From an uncultured beta proteobacterium (GTDB lineage Bacteria > Pseudomonadota > Gammaproteobacteria > Burkholderiales > Burkholderiaceae_C): a stretch of 64,000 bases of DNA. The notes under the pieces are model-generated. The model had not been told where the DNA came from, ran no database searches, and saw only the letters and a program-made list of their open reading frames with translations. A program made the translations under genes and the position numbers. The stretch spans positions 84,405-148,404 of the forward strand of contig CAIRAW010000045.1 in the NCBI GenBank assembly GCA_903876735.1. The letters run 5' to 3'. This document shows positions 8,587-17,545 of the stretch, piece after piece (within the stretch, counting starts at the first letter, position 1; each line of letters starts with the position of its first letter).

Positions 8587-9834
8587 TCACGCTCCCTGCG
8601 GGGCGCCCTTGCGGATGATGGTTGCTTCCTTGATTGGCAGATTCACCAGGGCTGCGAGTACACCCAGCGCGATGGCGATGTACCAGACCGCATCGTAGTT
8701 TCCGGTGCGGTCGTACAGGTAACCTCCAAGCCAGACACCCATGAAGGAACCGATCTGGTGGCTGAAAAACACAAAACCGCTCAGCATCGACAGGTGCGCC
8801 ACACCAAAGATCTGGGCCACGGTTGCGTTGGTCGGCGGGACGGTTGAGAGCCACAGCAGGCCCATGACGCTGGAGAAGATATAGACGCTCAGGGGCGATA
8901 GGGGCGCGAGCAGGAACAGGCTGATGACAATCGCGCGCGTGAAGTAAATAAAAGCCAGAATATTCTTTTTTTGCATTCGCTGCCCCAGCACACCAGCTGC
9001 GTAGGTGCCGAATACATTGAACAGGCCGATCAGCGCCAGAGCGTAGCCGGCCACTTGAGGCGACAGGCCCTTGTCCCGCAAGTAGCTTGGCATGTGGACA
9101 CCAATGAAGACAACCTGGAAACCGCAGACGAAATAGCCGGCCATCAGCAGTTGAAAACTCGGATACCGAAAAGCCTCGGCCACGGCTTGCAGGATGGTCT
9201 GCTCTCGATGCATGACGGCGCCGCCAGAAAAGGCAGGTTCGCGCAAACCCCAGGCCAGCGGCACCATCATCAGGGACGCAAGCCCCAGAATCATCAGGGC
9301 TTCCTGCCAGCCGAAACTGCTGATCAAAAAGCCTTCAGTCGGTACCATCAAGAACTGACCAAACGAGCCCGCCGCCGCTGCGACCCCCATGGCCCAGGAG
9401 CGCTTGGCGGCACTGACATTGCGGCCGATAACGCCGTAAATGACAGCATAAGTTGTGCCGGCCTGCGCCATGCCGATCAGCACACCTGCGGTGGCTGAAA
9501 ACAGGAGTGGCGTGCTGGCAACTGACATGCCGAAAAGGCCCAGTGCATACAGGACGGCGCCACCAATAATGACTTTGAACGCGCCCAGTCGGTCTGCCGC
9601 CATGCCGGCAAAAATTCCGGCACAACCCCAGGCCAGATTCTGGATGGCGATGGCGAAGGCGAAGGTCTCGCGGCTCCAGCCCTGGCTTTGTGTGACCGGT
9701 TGCAGCCACAGGCCAAAACCGTGGCGTATCCCCATGGACAGGGTGACAATGGCGGCGCCGCACAGCAGGACCTGCGGCATGGAAAGTTTAGGGCTTGAAT
9801 TTGGCATCTGGCAAGTCGGTGTGATGTCGGGCAT
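8587..9834 (-). CDS. major facilitator superfamily transporter
   Basis: 415 residues with about twelve hydrophobic segments. The loop 2-3 motif GMAADRLGAFKV fits the MFS signature (G-x3-D-R-x-G). The N-terminal stretch SMGIRHGFGLWLQPVTQSQGW is typical of a widespread proteobacterial MFS subgroup whose substrates are mostly unknown, some being organic-anion carriers. ATG 9834 is the start. It is the first gene of a likely three-gene unit (transporter, small membrane protein, methyltransferase) and is divergent from the slyD-like gene. Confidence 0.88.
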   Translation of the reverse strand: MPDITPTCQMPNSSPKLSMPQVLLCGAAIVTLSMGIRHGFGLWLQPVTQSQGWSRETFAFAIAIQNLAWGCAGIFAGMAADRLGAFKVIIGGAVLYALGLFGMSVASTPLLFSATAGVLIGMAQAGTTYAVIYGVIGRNVSAAKRSWAMGVAAAAGSFGQFLMVPTEGFLISSFGWQEALMILGLASLMMVPLAWGLREPAFSGGAVMHREQTILQAVAEAFRYPSFQLLMAGYFVCGFQVVFIGVHMPSYLRDKGLSPQVAGYALALIGLFNVFGTYAAGVLGQRMQKKNILAFIYFTRAIVISLFLLAPLSPLSVYIFSSVMGLLWLSTVPPTNATVAQIFGVAHLSMLSGFVFFSHQIGSFMGVWLGGYLYDRTGNYDAVWYIAIALGVLAALVNLPIKEATIIRKGAPQGA

Positions 9835-9946
9835 TGTCTGATAATTTATGAGCTTGACCTCAGATCGCCTGAGTCGCCCCCAAGGTTGTCGGGTTTAGGG
9901 CGAAAATACCCTGCCTGATCATCCCTCCTCCAACGCAGTCAAACTT

Positions 9947-10423
9947 ATGAAAATCGAGAAGAACACCGCCGTTACCTTGCGCTACAAAATCAGCGACAGT
10001 CTGGGCAAACTGCTGGAACAAAGCGACGAACCTCTGGCCTATTTGCACGGTGGTTATGGCAATACGTTTGAAAAAATCGAAGAAGCGCTGCAAGGGCAGG
10101 AGCCAGGATACCGCATTGCGCTTGAGTTGCAGCCGCAAGAAGCTTACGGATTGCGTGACGAAAGTCTGCTCCAGACCATTCCCAAGTCGGAATTTCCATC
10201 GGGTGTCAAGGTGGGTGGTCAATTGCGCGGCCAGGGTGAGGATGGGCAGTCCCACGTATTTACGGTTCTAAAGGTCAAGGGCGACAAAGTCTTGCTCGAC
10301 GGTAACCATCCGTTTGCCGGCAAGATCCTGCGTTTTAACATCACCGTGACCGAAGTTCGCCCTGCCACTGAGGAAGAAGTGACGCACGGCCATGTGCACG
10401 GGGCCCACGGCCATCACCATTAA
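9947..10423 (+). CDS. slyD: SlyD-like FKBP-type peptidyl-prolyl isomerase
   Basis: 158 residues. SlyD combines an FKBP prolyl-isomerase fold with an inserted chaperone (IF) domain and a metal-binding tail used in hydrogenase nickel delivery. Here the FKBP parts flank an insert at about 75-125; YLHGGYGNTFEKIEEAL, AYGLRDE and PFAGKILRFNITVTEV are characteristic. The C-terminus has a short His-rich tail (HGHVHGAHGHHH), shorter than E. coli SlyD, so weaker metal storage is expected. It is a single gene, convergent with the yjdM-like gene. Confidence 0.9.
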   Translation: MKIEKNTAVTLRYKISDSLGKLLEQSDEPLAYLHGGYGNTFEKIEEALQGQEPGYRIALELQPQEAYGLRDESLLQTIPKSEFPSGVKVGGQLRGQGEDGQSHVFTVLKVKGDKVLLDGNHPFAGKILRFNITVTEVRPATEEEVTHGHVHGAHGHHH

Positions 10424-10425
10424 CC

Positions 10426-10443
10426 TGACGCCGGACGGCGTCA
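10426..10443. terminator. hairpin between convergent slyD and yjdM-like genes
   Basis: TGACGCC (10426-10432), loop GGAC, GGCGTCA (10437-10443): a perfect 7-bp GC-rich stem between two converging stop codons. There is no T-run on either side, so it may be a weak bidirectional terminator or a 3'-end stabiliser. Confidence 0.45.
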
Positions 10444-10449
10444 AGGCAG

Positions 10450-10794
10450 TCAGACTTTCTTGAGAAAGCAGGCCTTTAGCATGAAACTGCCGGCGTCCAT
10501 CTTGCAGTCGACTTCGTGGTCGCCGCCCACCAGGCGGATGCTTTTGACTTTGGTTCCCATCTTGAGCACGGTGGATGAGCCTTTTACCTTCAGATCCTTG
10601 ATCAATACCACGGCATCGCCGTCGGCAAGCACCTGACCGTTGGCGTCCTTGACGCTGGCGCTGGCGTCCTCATCGACTTCCTTCGCTTCGGATCTTGGCC
10701 ACTCATGACCGCAGTCCGGGCAAATGTAGTTGTCGCCGTCGGGATAGGTGTTTTCTAGTGTGCATTGGATGCAGGCCGGGGGTGTTTGTGTCAT
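10450..10794 (-). CDS. yjdM: YjdM/PhnA-like zinc-ribbon protein
   Basis: 114 residues from ATG 10794 (MTQTPPACIQC); the long upstream extension of the frame lies over prmC and is not coding here. The N-terminus is a four-cysteine zinc ribbon (Cys8, Cys11, Cys25, Cys28 followed by GHEW), then a compact SH3-like domain with GDAVVLIKDLKVKGSS and a C-terminal LKACFLKKV, the pattern of the YjdM (formerly PhnA) family. Despite the old name it is not known to hydrolyse phosphonoacetate; its function is unknown. It lies 46 bases after prmC on the same strand. Confidence 0.9.
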   Translation of the reverse strand: MTQTPPACIQCTLENTYPDGDNYICPDCGHEWPRSEAKEVDEDASASVKDANGQVLADGDAVVLIKDLKVKGSSTVLKMGTKVKSIRLVGGDHEVDCKMDAGSFMLKACFLKKV

Positions 10795-10840
10795 GTTCGG
10801 GTTCGGGTTTCGGATGAAGCGTGTTCTAGGTATCAGTTGT

Positions 10841-11677
10841 TTATAACGGGGTTGACAAGGGCATTCGCCCGCCGCTGCAGCGTTCAATGCCAGCGAGGTC
10901 GCGCCTTGAGGCAATGTGCTGAAAGCCAGCTTGTTGCAGAAGCCCACGGACGGCCGCTGCCTGATCGTAGCCATGCTCGAGCAACAGCCAGCCGCCGTCT
11001 TCCAGATGCGCCGGCGTCTGCGCGACGATGCAACGCAGGTCATCCAGGCCGTCTCGGCCTGCTACGAGGGCTTGCAGTGGCTCGTGGCTGAGGTCGTTCA
11101 GATGCCAGTCGTGTTGCGCAATATAAGGCGGATTTGAGACGATAAGCCGGTAGCGGCCGCTGACGCCGGCAAGCCAGGAACCCTGCTGAAAATCAATAGT
11201 CAGGTTCAGGCGCGTGGCGTTGGTACAGGCCACAGCCAACGCCTCGTGGCTGAAATCGAGTGCGCTTACGGACAGGTCGGGACGGTTCGCCTTAAGCGCC
11301 AGTGCGATGGCACCGCTGCCGGTGCCAAGGTCCAGCACGCTGGCCGCAGGTGTGTCGGCAAGTTCCTTCAGCGCCCATTCGACCAGTGATTCGGTATCGG
11401 GGCGCGGCACCAGCACGCGGGAGTCCACTTGCAAGTCCAGTCCAAAGAATTCCTTGTGTCCGCTGATGTAGGCCAGCGGCTCGCCATTGAGGCGACGACG
11501 TACGCAGGCGTCAAACGCCAATTGTGCGGGTGTTTCAAGCGTTTCCATGTCATGGGCCAGCAGCCAGCCCCGGTCATGCGCGGACCGGCCCAGCACATGC
11601 AGCAACAGCATCTGGGCGTCGAGTCGATCCAGGCCCCGGTCCTGGCCGTTCTGGAGCGCCTGGGCGAGTGTGAGCAT
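10841..11677 (-). CDS. prmC: peptide chain release factor N5-glutamine methyltransferase
   Basis: 278 residues. PrmC methylates the glutamine of the GGQ motif in release factors RF1 and RF2. It has the N-terminal helical RF-binding domain, the SAM motif DLGTGSGAIAL (from about 116), and the catalytic NPPY at 182-185. It begins five bases after the prfA stop, so enzyme and substrate are made from one mRNA, the usual prfA-prmC pairing. Length is normal. Confidence 0.96.
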   Translation of the reverse strand: MLTLAQALQNGQDRGLDRLDAQMLLLHVLGRSAHDRGWLLAHDMETLETPAQLAFDACVRRRLNGEPLAYISGHKEFFGLDLQVDSRVLVPRPDTESLVEWALKELADTPAASVLDLGTGSGAIALALKANRPDLSVSALDFSHEALAVACTNATRLNLTIDFQQGSWLAGVSGRYRLIVSNPPYIAQHDWHLNDLSHEPLQALVAGRDGLDDLRCIVAQTPAHLEDGGWLLLEHGYDQAAAVRGLLQQAGFQHIASRRDLAGIERCSGGRMPLSTPL

Positions 11678-11682
11678 GGGCC

Positions 11683-12783
11683 TCAGACGCCTGCGCCGAG
11701 TTCAAGTGCCGCGAGCTGCTGCGCTGCTTCGTAAGCCTGCAAGGCTTGCACCACATCGTCAAGGTCACCTTCCATGATGTATAGCAACTTGTACAAGGTC
11801 AGGTTGATGCGGTGGTCCGTCAGCCGTCCCTGCGGAAAGTTGTAGGTGCGGATACGGTCGCTGCGGTCGCCGCTGCCAATCAGGCTTTTGCGCTCGGCCG
11901 CGTCCTTGGCGGCGCGCTCGGAGCGGTCTTTTTCATGGATGCGAGCGGTCAATACCTTGAGCGCCTGCGCCTTGTTGCTGTGCTGGCTGCGGCCGTCCTG
12001 GCACTCTGCCACGATACCAGTCGGGATATGGGTGATGCGCACGGCCGAATCGGTCTTGTTGATGTGCTGGCCACCGGCGCCGCTGGCGCGGTAGGTGTCG
12101 ATGCGCAGGTCGGCCGGGTTGATCTGGATCGCCACCGCCTCGTCGGGCTCGGCCAGCACGGCCACCGTGCAGGCACTGGTATGGATGCGACCCTGCGTTT
12201 CCGTGACGGGCACGCGCTGCACGCGATGCCCGCCGGACTCGAACTTGAGCGCACCATAGACGTTGTCGCCTTCGATCCGGATCACCACTTCCTTGTAACC
12301 GCCGAGTTCACTCGCCGACTCGCTGATGATTTCGGTCTTCCAGCCGCGCCGTTCGCAGTAGCGCGTGTACATGCGTAGCAGATCGCCGGCAAACAGCGCC
12401 GATTCGTCGCCGCCGGTACCAGCCCGTATTTCCATGAAGGCATTGCGCGCATCGTCCGGGTCTTTGGGCAGCAGCATGCGCTGCAGTTCGCTCTCCAGTT
12501 GCGCCAATTCGGCGCTGGCGCTCTCAATCTCATCCTGCGCCATGGTGGCCATCTCGGCGTCGTCGGCGGCGCTCGCCAGCAGATCGTGTGCTGCAGCCAG
12601 ATCCGCTTCGCGCAGGCGGTAGCGGCTCCAGCGAGTGGCCACTGCAGCCACCTCGGTGTGTTCGCGCGACAGCACGAGGAATTGCTTCATGTCCTTCATG
12701 ATGTCCTCGCGCGAGAGCAGAAATTCAAGCTCACCCAGACGATCGGCGTAGCGTGCGAGTTGTTGGCGGAGAAAGGGTTTCAT
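11683..12783 (-). CDS. prfA: peptide chain release factor 1
   Basis: 366 residues from ATG 12783 (MKPFLRQQ); upstream in-frame codons run into a palindromic element and were excluded. RF1 recognises UAA and UAG. The codon-recognition tripeptide PVT lies in [10 protein letters not shown] (RF1 types have PxT), and GGQ is at 237-239 in [19 protein letters not shown]. The length fits RF1 (~360). hemA lies upstream and prmC downstream, giving hemA-prfA-prmC as in E. coli. Confidence 0.97.
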   Translation of the reverse strand: MKPFLRQQLARYADRLGELEFLLSREDIMKDMKQFLVLSREHTEVAAVATRWSRYRLREADLAAAHDLLASAADDAEMATMAQDEIESASAELAQLESELQRMLLPKDPDDARNAFMEIRAGTGGDESALFAGDLLRMYTRYCERRGWKTEIISESASELGGYKEVVIRIEGDNVYGALKFESGGHRVQRVPVTETQGRIHTSACTVAVLAEPDEAVAIQINPADLRIDTYRASGAGGQHINKTDSAVRITHIPTGIVAECQDGRSQHSNKAQALKVLTARIHEKDRSERAAKDAAERKSLIGSGDRSDRIRTYNFPQGRLTDHRINLTLYKLLYIMEGDLDDVVQALQAYEAAQQLAALELGAGV

Positions 12784-12821
12784 GGTCGGCGGGATAGGAT
12801 GGGCAAAAGATACTGGTTTGA

Positions 12822-12921
12822 CTGTCATCCCGGATCTGAGGCGGCTGCCTCGGACTCCGAATGGGGGGCTGTCGATTGCGGGTTTGGAAACCCCGGAATT
12901 GATCCGGGGACGCAATGACAG
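12822..12921. repeat. 100-bp palindromic intergenic element between hemA and prfA
   Basis: The ends are inverted copies: CTGTCAT + CCCGGATC at 12822-12836 and GATCCGGGG + ATGACAG at 12901-12909 and 12915-12921, the right arm having a five-base insertion. Inside are two more hairpins: GGTTT/AAACC at 12881-12892 and CCCCGGA/TCCGGGG at 12891-12909. The right end directly touches the hemA stop codon. The structure resembles the REP/RPE-type mobile palindromes with GTCAT...ATGAC ends known in many bacteria. No second copy was seen in the window. Confidence 0.7.
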
Positions 12922-14181
12922 CTAACGCTCTTTGCGCAGGAAGAAGTGCTGGATGGCGGAACTGGCGCGCTCACGCGCCTCATTGTCCCCGGCGCGCAAT
13001 TCGGCCATGGCGCCATGCAGCATTTTTTGCGTCAATCCCCTCGATAGCGCTTCCAGCACAGCCTCCACGTCTTCACCCTTGGCCAGCAGTTTGCGGGCAC
13101 GGTTGAGTTCCATCGCGCGCCACTCGTCCGCCTGGGCATTGAGCTGCTGGATCAGGGGAACCGAGCCGCGCTGGTCAACCCAGTGCATAAAACTTTGCAC
13201 ACCCGCATCAACAATCGCTTCAGCCTGCGCCACCGCCGCCTGGCGGCTCGCCTGCGCCGTTTGCACGACGCTGGCAAGGTCGTCCACGGTGTACAGGTAA
13301 ACGTCTTCCAGGGCTTTGACTTCGACTTCAATGTCGCGTGGCACGGCCAGATCGACCATGAACATGGGCCGGTGTTTGCGCCGCTTCAACGCCCGCTCCA
13401 CGGCGCCCAGGCCAATGATCGGCAGCGTACTGGCGGTACAACTGATGACCGCATCAAACTCATGCAGGCGGTCTGGCAATTCGGCCAGGTGCATGACTTC
13501 AGCCCCAAAACGGCTGGCCAGTTTTTCGCCGCGCTCAAGCGTGCGATTTGCAATCGACATGCTTTTCGGATTTTTGGCGGCAAAGTGGGTGGCGCAGAGT
13601 TCGATCATCTCGCCAGCGCCAACAAACAGTACCTTGACTTGCCCCAGGTCTTCAAACAACTGCCCGGCCAGACGCACACCGGCTGCAGCCATGCTGATGG
13701 AATGCGCGCCAATTTCGGTCGAGGTGCGCACTTCCTTGGCGACGGCAAACGAACGCTGGAACAACTGACTCAGCGTGGTGCCCAGGGCGCCTGCGGCTTC
13801 CGCTGCTCGCACAGCATCCTTGATCTGGCCCAGGATCTGGGGCTCGCCCAGGACCATCGAATCGAGTCCGCTTGCGACACGGAATGCATGGCGTGCGGCA
13901 AAGCCGTCTTGCATGGTATAGGTATGCGAACGCAGCAAGGTCGTCGAGACGCCGCCGGACTGGGCCAACCAGTCCAATGTGTGCTCCAGCTGAGGATTTT
14001 CGCCAGCACAGTAGATCTCGGTGCGGTTGCAGGTCGAGATCAACGCCGCCTCGGGCTCACGGCTGAATGAGTTGCGCAAGGCACGCAAAGTGGGTTCAAC
14101 CTGATCGACGGCGAACGCAAAACGACCGCGCAGATCGAGCGGCGCGGTCGTGTGATTGATTCCTAAAGCCCAGACTGCCAT
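12922..14181 (-). CDS. hemA: glutamyl-tRNA reductase
   Basis: 419 residues. HemA reduces glutamyl-tRNA to glutamate-1-semialdehyde, the first step of C5-pathway tetrapyrrole synthesis. The catalytic Cys51 is in [10 protein letters not shown], the NADPH-binding segment has [12 protein letters not shown], and the C-terminal dimerisation helix is intact. [12 protein letters not shown] at the N-terminus is characteristic. ATG 14181 is the start. It is first in a hemA-prfA-prmC unit; a -10 box lies so close to the start that the mRNA may be nearly leaderless. Confidence 0.96.
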   Translation of the reverse strand: MAVWALGINHTTAPLDLRGRFAFAVDQVEPTLRALRNSFSREPEAALISTCNRTEIYCAGENPQLEHTLDWLAQSGGVSTTLLRSHTYTMQDGFAARHAFRVASGLDSMVLGEPQILGQIKDAVRAAEAAGALGTTLSQLFQRSFAVAKEVRTSTEIGAHSISMAAAGVRLAGQLFEDLGQVKVLFVGAGEMIELCATHFAAKNPKSMSIANRTLERGEKLASRFGAEVMHLAELPDRLHEFDAVISCTASTLPIIGLGAVERALKRRKHRPMFMVDLAVPRDIEVEVKALEDVYLYTVDDLASVVQTAQASRQAAVAQAEAIVDAGVQSFMHWVDQRGSVPLIQQLNAQADEWRAMELNRARKLLAKGEDVEAVLEALSRGLTQKMLHGAMAELRAGDNEARERASSAIQHFFLRKER

Positions 14182-14187
14182 GCGGCG

Positions 14188-14193
14188 ATTATA
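14188..14193 (-). promoter_or_regulatory. candidate -10 box of hemA
   Basis: On the minus strand TATAAT occupies 14193-14188, seven to twelve bases before the hemA ATG (14181). Transcription would start at or within a base or two of the A of the ATG. No convincing -35 hexamer is visible 16-18 bases upstream, so the call rests on the perfect -10. Confidence 0.4.
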
Positions 14194-14241
14194 AAATCAG
14201 CTTCTGCCCGGCAGCGCAGATTACTTTTATATTGGAAATTG

Positions 14242-14520
14242 ATGGCGACAAGCGATCTTCTCAATCATGTGCTGAACTGGCTGGCACCGGCCCTGTGGCT
14301 GGCCGTGCTGCTGCCGCTGTTGGTCCGCTTGGCCATGCGCAAGCAGCGTGCTGGTGTCTCGTTTTGGACCCAGGTGGCGGCCAATTTTGCGCTCAACCTG
14401 CTGGTGCTGGGTCTTGGCTTATGGTTTTACGGCCATGACGGCAAGATGATGACCTATGCCGGCATGGCGCTGGTTTGCGCCAGCAGTCAGTGGTGCTTTA
14501 TGCGGGCTTGGCGCGCTTGA
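14242..14520 (+). CDS. small hypothetical membrane protein
   Basis: 92 residues from ATG 14242 (GGA five bases upstream; a TTG directly before it is less likely). Three hydrophobic segments are visible, at about 9-30, 44-63 and 71-85, separated by LAMRKQRAG and YGHDGKM. It is divergent from hemA and converges on the potF-like gene with 15 bases between the stops. I do not recognise a family with a known role. Composition and spacing support a real gene. Confidence 0.65.
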   Translation: MATSDLLNHVLNWLAPALWLAVLLPLLVRLAMRKQRAGVSFWTQVAANFALNLLVLGLGLWFYGHDGKMMTYAGMALVCASSQWCFMRAWRA

Positions 14521-14535
14521 CAGAGTTGCGCAGCA

Positions 14536-15651
14536 TTACTTGGCGGCCTTGAAGTTGCTGAAACTGCGGGTCTGTATCCGGCGCAGGTCCTGCGGCAGTG
14601 CATCTGGCGCGATCATCGTTTTCGTGGCGGCGGCGTCCAGGAAGATGGATTTGTTTTCTGCCACGTCCTTGTTCACAAACTTGAGCGATGCCGCATTGGG
14701 ATTGGCATAAAAGACCTTGTTGCTCAGCGCGGCATGGACTTGCGGGCGCAGGATGTAATTGATGAACAGGTGGGCGTTCTCGGGGTGTGGCGCGTCTTTC
14801 GGTATCGCCATGGTGTCGAAGAACAACGTGGCGCCAGTCTTTGGAATCAGGGCTTCTATCACGATTGGCGTCTTGCCCTTGTTCTCCAGCGCGCGACTGC
14901 GGGCAATGTTGATGTCGCCCGAAAAGCCCATCACCAGACAGGTGGCGCCGCTGGCCATTTCCTCAATGTAGCCCGATGATGAAAAACGGGTGACGTAAGG
15001 GCGAATGGTCTTGAGCATCTGTCCGGCAACGGCATAGTCGGCGGCGTTGCGGCTGTAAGCGGGTTTGCCAACATAGAGCAGGGCGGCAGGCATGACCTCG
15101 GAGGCCGAGTCGAGCATGCTGACGCCGCAGCTTTTGAGCTTGCTGACGTATTTGGGGTCGAACAGCAGGCTCCAGGCATTTTCCGGCAGCGGCATGCTGC
15201 CCAGTGCCGCTTTAACCTTGTTGACGTTGATGCCGACCGTGACGTATCCCCATAACCAGTCCACCAGATAGGCGTTGCCTGGATCAAGCTTGGCGAGTTG
15301 CTCCAGCAGGCCTTTGTCCAGATTGCCCCAGTTGGAGAGCTTGCTGCGGTCGAGCTTTTGCAGCAGACCGCCCTCGATCTGGGTTTTGGCAAAGTGCGAG
15401 CCCGGCACCACGATGTCGTAGCCGGTTTTTCCGGCGACCAGTTTGGCGTGCAGAATTTCGTTGTTGTCGTAGGTGTCGTAGCGAACCTTGATACCGGTTT
15501 CTTTTTCAAAGTTCTGCAGTGTGTCTTCGGCGATGTAGTCAGACCAGTTGTAGATGTTGAGCACTTTGGGCTCGGCGCAATGGGCCGTGCCAACGCAGAA
15601 GAAGGTGCAGGCGGCCCATGCCAGGCCACGGTGTTTCAGGTTCAAAGCCAT
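14536..15651 (-). CDS. potF: PotF-like periplasmic polyamine-binding protein
   Basis: 371 residues. The signal peptide ends at about AHCA|EPK. The mature protein begins VLNIYNWSDYI, the hallmark of PotD/PotF/SpuD polyamine-binding proteins, and contains YDIVVPGSHF and GFSGDINIA, the PotF-type (putrescine) pattern. Length is right. No polyamine ABC permease or ATPase is adjacent; instead it follows the ugp operon 48 bases after ugpQ on the same strand. A -10-like TATGAT at 15681-15686 suggests it may also have its own promoter. Confidence 0.85.
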   Translation of the reverse strand: MALNLKHRGLAWAACTFFCVGTAHCAEPKVLNIYNWSDYIAEDTLQNFEKETGIKVRYDTYDNNEILHAKLVAGKTGYDIVVPGSHFAKTQIEGGLLQKLDRSKLSNWGNLDKGLLEQLAKLDPGNAYLVDWLWGYVTVGINVNKVKAALGSMPLPENAWSLLFDPKYVSKLKSCGVSMLDSASEVMPAALLYVGKPAYSRNAADYAVAGQMLKTIRPYVTRFSSSGYIEEMASGATCLVMGFSGDINIARSRALENKGKTPIVIEALIPKTGATLFFDTMAIPKDAPHPENAHLFINYILRPQVHAALSNKVFYANPNAASLKFVNKDVAENKSIFLDAAATKTMIAPDALPQDLRRIQTRSFSNFKAAK

Positions 15652-15680
15652 GTTGATCAGTCCTTCAGAGTGGGACCAAA

Positions 15681-15686
15681 ATCATA
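15681..15686 (-). promoter_or_regulatory. candidate -10 box of the potF-like gene
   Basis: TATGAT on the minus strand, 30 bases before the ATG at 15651, matches the -10 consensus at five of six positions. The -35 position shows only a weak match (CCGAC). AAGGA before the ATG is the ribosome-binding site. Confidence 0.35.
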
Positions 15687-15699
15687 GCAAAAGTGAACC

Positions 15700-16473
15700 T
15701 CAGGTCGGGGCAAACAAATCCACTCTGTCGGTGATGATGGCGTCGGTGCCGAGCTCGAGCAGACGCTGCACTGCCCATTCGTCGTTGACCGTGTAGCTCA
15801 GTGTGCGCAGCCCGGCGTTCCTGGCTTGCGCAACGCTGGTTTTGTCCCACAGGGCGTGGTTGCAGACGACGGCCGCACACGTCAGTTCGACCGCCGCTTC
15901 AAGCCAGCCTTTGGGCAGTGTGGCGAGCAGCAGACCGCGCGGCAATTCGGGATGGGCGTCGCGCGCTGCTGCGAGGGCTTGGGGCTTGAACGATGTAAGC
16001 AGGGGCGGCACCGGTGCGCCCTGCCAAAGCCGGGCCGCGTGCTGCGCCACGACCTCGCCGGTCTGGCGTTCCAGCCCCGGTGTGGGTTTGATTTCGATGT
16101 CCAGGAAATGTCCGTTGTGCAGGCAGTAACGTGCGATAGCCTCGAAACTCGGCAGTGGCTCCCCGGCGTAGCCGCGCGAGTGCCAGCTACCGGCATCGAG
16201 TTGCGACAACGTGGCCCAGGGATGATCGCCGCCGACCGGGCTGGCTGTGGCACCGAGACGCGCGGTGCCATCGGTGGTGCGCTGCAGGGTGGCGTCGTGC
16301 ATCAGGAAGGGAACGCCATCGGCGCTGAGTTTGACGTCGCATTCGAACATGCGGTAACCATGGCTGGCACCCAGGCGAAACGCCGCCAGCGTGTTTTCGG
16401 GGGCCAGATTGCCCGCGCCGCGGTGCGCGATCCAGCGTGGGTAGGGCCAGTGATCAAACGTCACGCTAGCCAT
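15700..16473 (-). CDS. ugpQ: glycerophosphodiester phosphodiesterase
   Basis: 257 residues. UgpQ hydrolyses glycerophosphodiesters to glycerol-3-phosphate and an alcohol in the cytoplasm. GDPD motifs: IAHRGAGNLAPENT (His17, Arg18, Glu26), the metal ligands in FECDVKLS (Glu44, Asp46) and catalytic MHD (His59). No signal peptide, as expected for UgpQ rather than GlpQ. Its ATG shares one base with the ugpC stop (TAATG), so translation is coupled and it belongs to the uptake operon. Confidence 0.94.
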   Translation of the reverse strand: MASVTFDHWPYPRWIAHRGAGNLAPENTLAAFRLGASHGYRMFECDVKLSADGVPFLMHDATLQRTTDGTARLGATASPVGGDHPWATLSQLDAGSWHSRGYAGEPLPSFEAIARYCLHNGHFLDIEIKPTPGLERQTGEVVAQHAARLWQGAPVPPLLTSFKPQALAAARDAHPELPRGLLLATLPKGWLEAAVELTCAAVVCNHALWDKTSVAQARNAGLRTLSYTVNDEWAVQRLLELGTDAIITDRVDLFAPT

Positions 16474-17498
16474 TACGGTGTCTCTTTGCGCTTGCCCGTG
16501 CTGGCGTCAAAGTAATGAATCTTGTCGGCGCGCGGTGTGACGTGGATGGTGCTGCCAATGGCCGGAACAAAATGGCCTTCTTCGGTGCGCAGAATCACCA
16601 GTTCGTCGCCACTGCCATGCGTCCAGCGGCCATAGACGAGGCGCTCGGCGCCCAGCATTTCAACCGTTTCAACGTGCAGCGCCCAGCCGCTATCGGTGAT
16701 GTCCAGATGTTCAGGGCGCACGCCCGTGATGGTGCCGGCCTTGGCACCCGGTGCGTTTTGCAGCAGGTTCATCGGTGGTGAGCCAATAAAGCTTGCTACG
16801 AAGGTCGTAGCGGGCCGGTTGTAGACCTCTTCAGGCGTGCCAAATTGCTCCACCGCTCCCAGGTTGATGACGATCATGCGCTGTGCCAGCGTCATGGCCT
16901 CGACCTGATCGTGCGTCACAAAAAGCGAGGTGATGCCCAACTCGCGGTGCAGTTTCTGAATCTCGATGCGGGTCTGTGCGCGCAGTTTGGCGTCGAGGTT
17001 CGACAGTGGCTCATCAAACAGGAAGACTTTCGGATGGCGCACGATGGCGCGGCCCATTGCCACACGTTGGCGCTGGCCGCCCGAGAGTTCGCGTGGCTTG
17101 CGCTGCAGAAAGGGGCCGATCTCCAGAATCTTGGCGGCCTTGTCGACGCGCGTCTTGATTTCTTCCAGCGGCACCTTGGCGATCTTGAGCCCGTAGGCCA
17201 TGTTCTCGAACACGCTCATGTGGGGATAGAGCGCGTAGTTCTGGAACACCATGGCGATGTCGCGCTCGGACGGTTCGAGGTTGTTGACGACGCGCCCGCC
17301 AATTGAAATTTCCCCGCTGCTGATCTCCTCCAGCCCGGCAACCATGCGCAGCAGCGTGGACTTGCCACAGCCCGATGGCCCCACGATGACGACGAACTCG
17401 CCGGTCAGGATCTCAGCGCTGACGTCATTGATCACCTGATTCGCGGTTTTGCCGGACCCATAGCGTTTGACGACGTTTTTTAATGTGATTGAGGCCAT
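16473..17498 (-). CDS. ugpC: sn-glycerol-3-phosphate ABC transporter ATP-binding protein
   Basis: 341 residues from ATG 17498 (MASITLKNV); upstream in-frame codons are intergenic. The ABC domain has Walker [10 protein letters not shown], signature [12 protein letters not shown], Walker [17 protein letters not shown], and a C-terminal TOBE/MalK-type regulatory domain with GVRPEHLDI. It energises the UgpAE permease. The gene order B-A-E-C-Q matches E. coli ugp. Confidence 0.94.
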   Translation of the reverse strand: MASITLKNVVKRYGSGKTANQVINDVSAEILTGEFVVIVGPSGCGKSTLLRMVAGLEEISSGEISIGGRVVNNLEPSERDIAMVFQNYALYPHMSVFENMAYGLKIAKVPLEEIKTRVDKAAKILEIGPFLQRKPRELSGGQRQRVAMGRAIVRHPKVFLFDEPLSNLDAKLRAQTRIEIQKLHRELGITSLFVTHDQVEAMTLAQRMIVINLGAVEQFGTPEEVYNRPATTFVASFIGSPPMNLLQNAPGAKAGTITGVRPEHLDITDSGWALHVETVEMLGAERLVYGRWTHGSGDELVILRTEEGHFVPAIGSTIHVTPRADKIHYFDASTGKRKETP

Positions 17499-17545
17499 AG
17501 TTTTATTCAGTTGGCGACAGAGATCCGGTCTGTCCCGCAAACATA

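Noticed and set aside
9854..9859. TTGACC as a -35 box for slyD
   Set aside because: No -10-like sequence lies 16-18 bases downstream.
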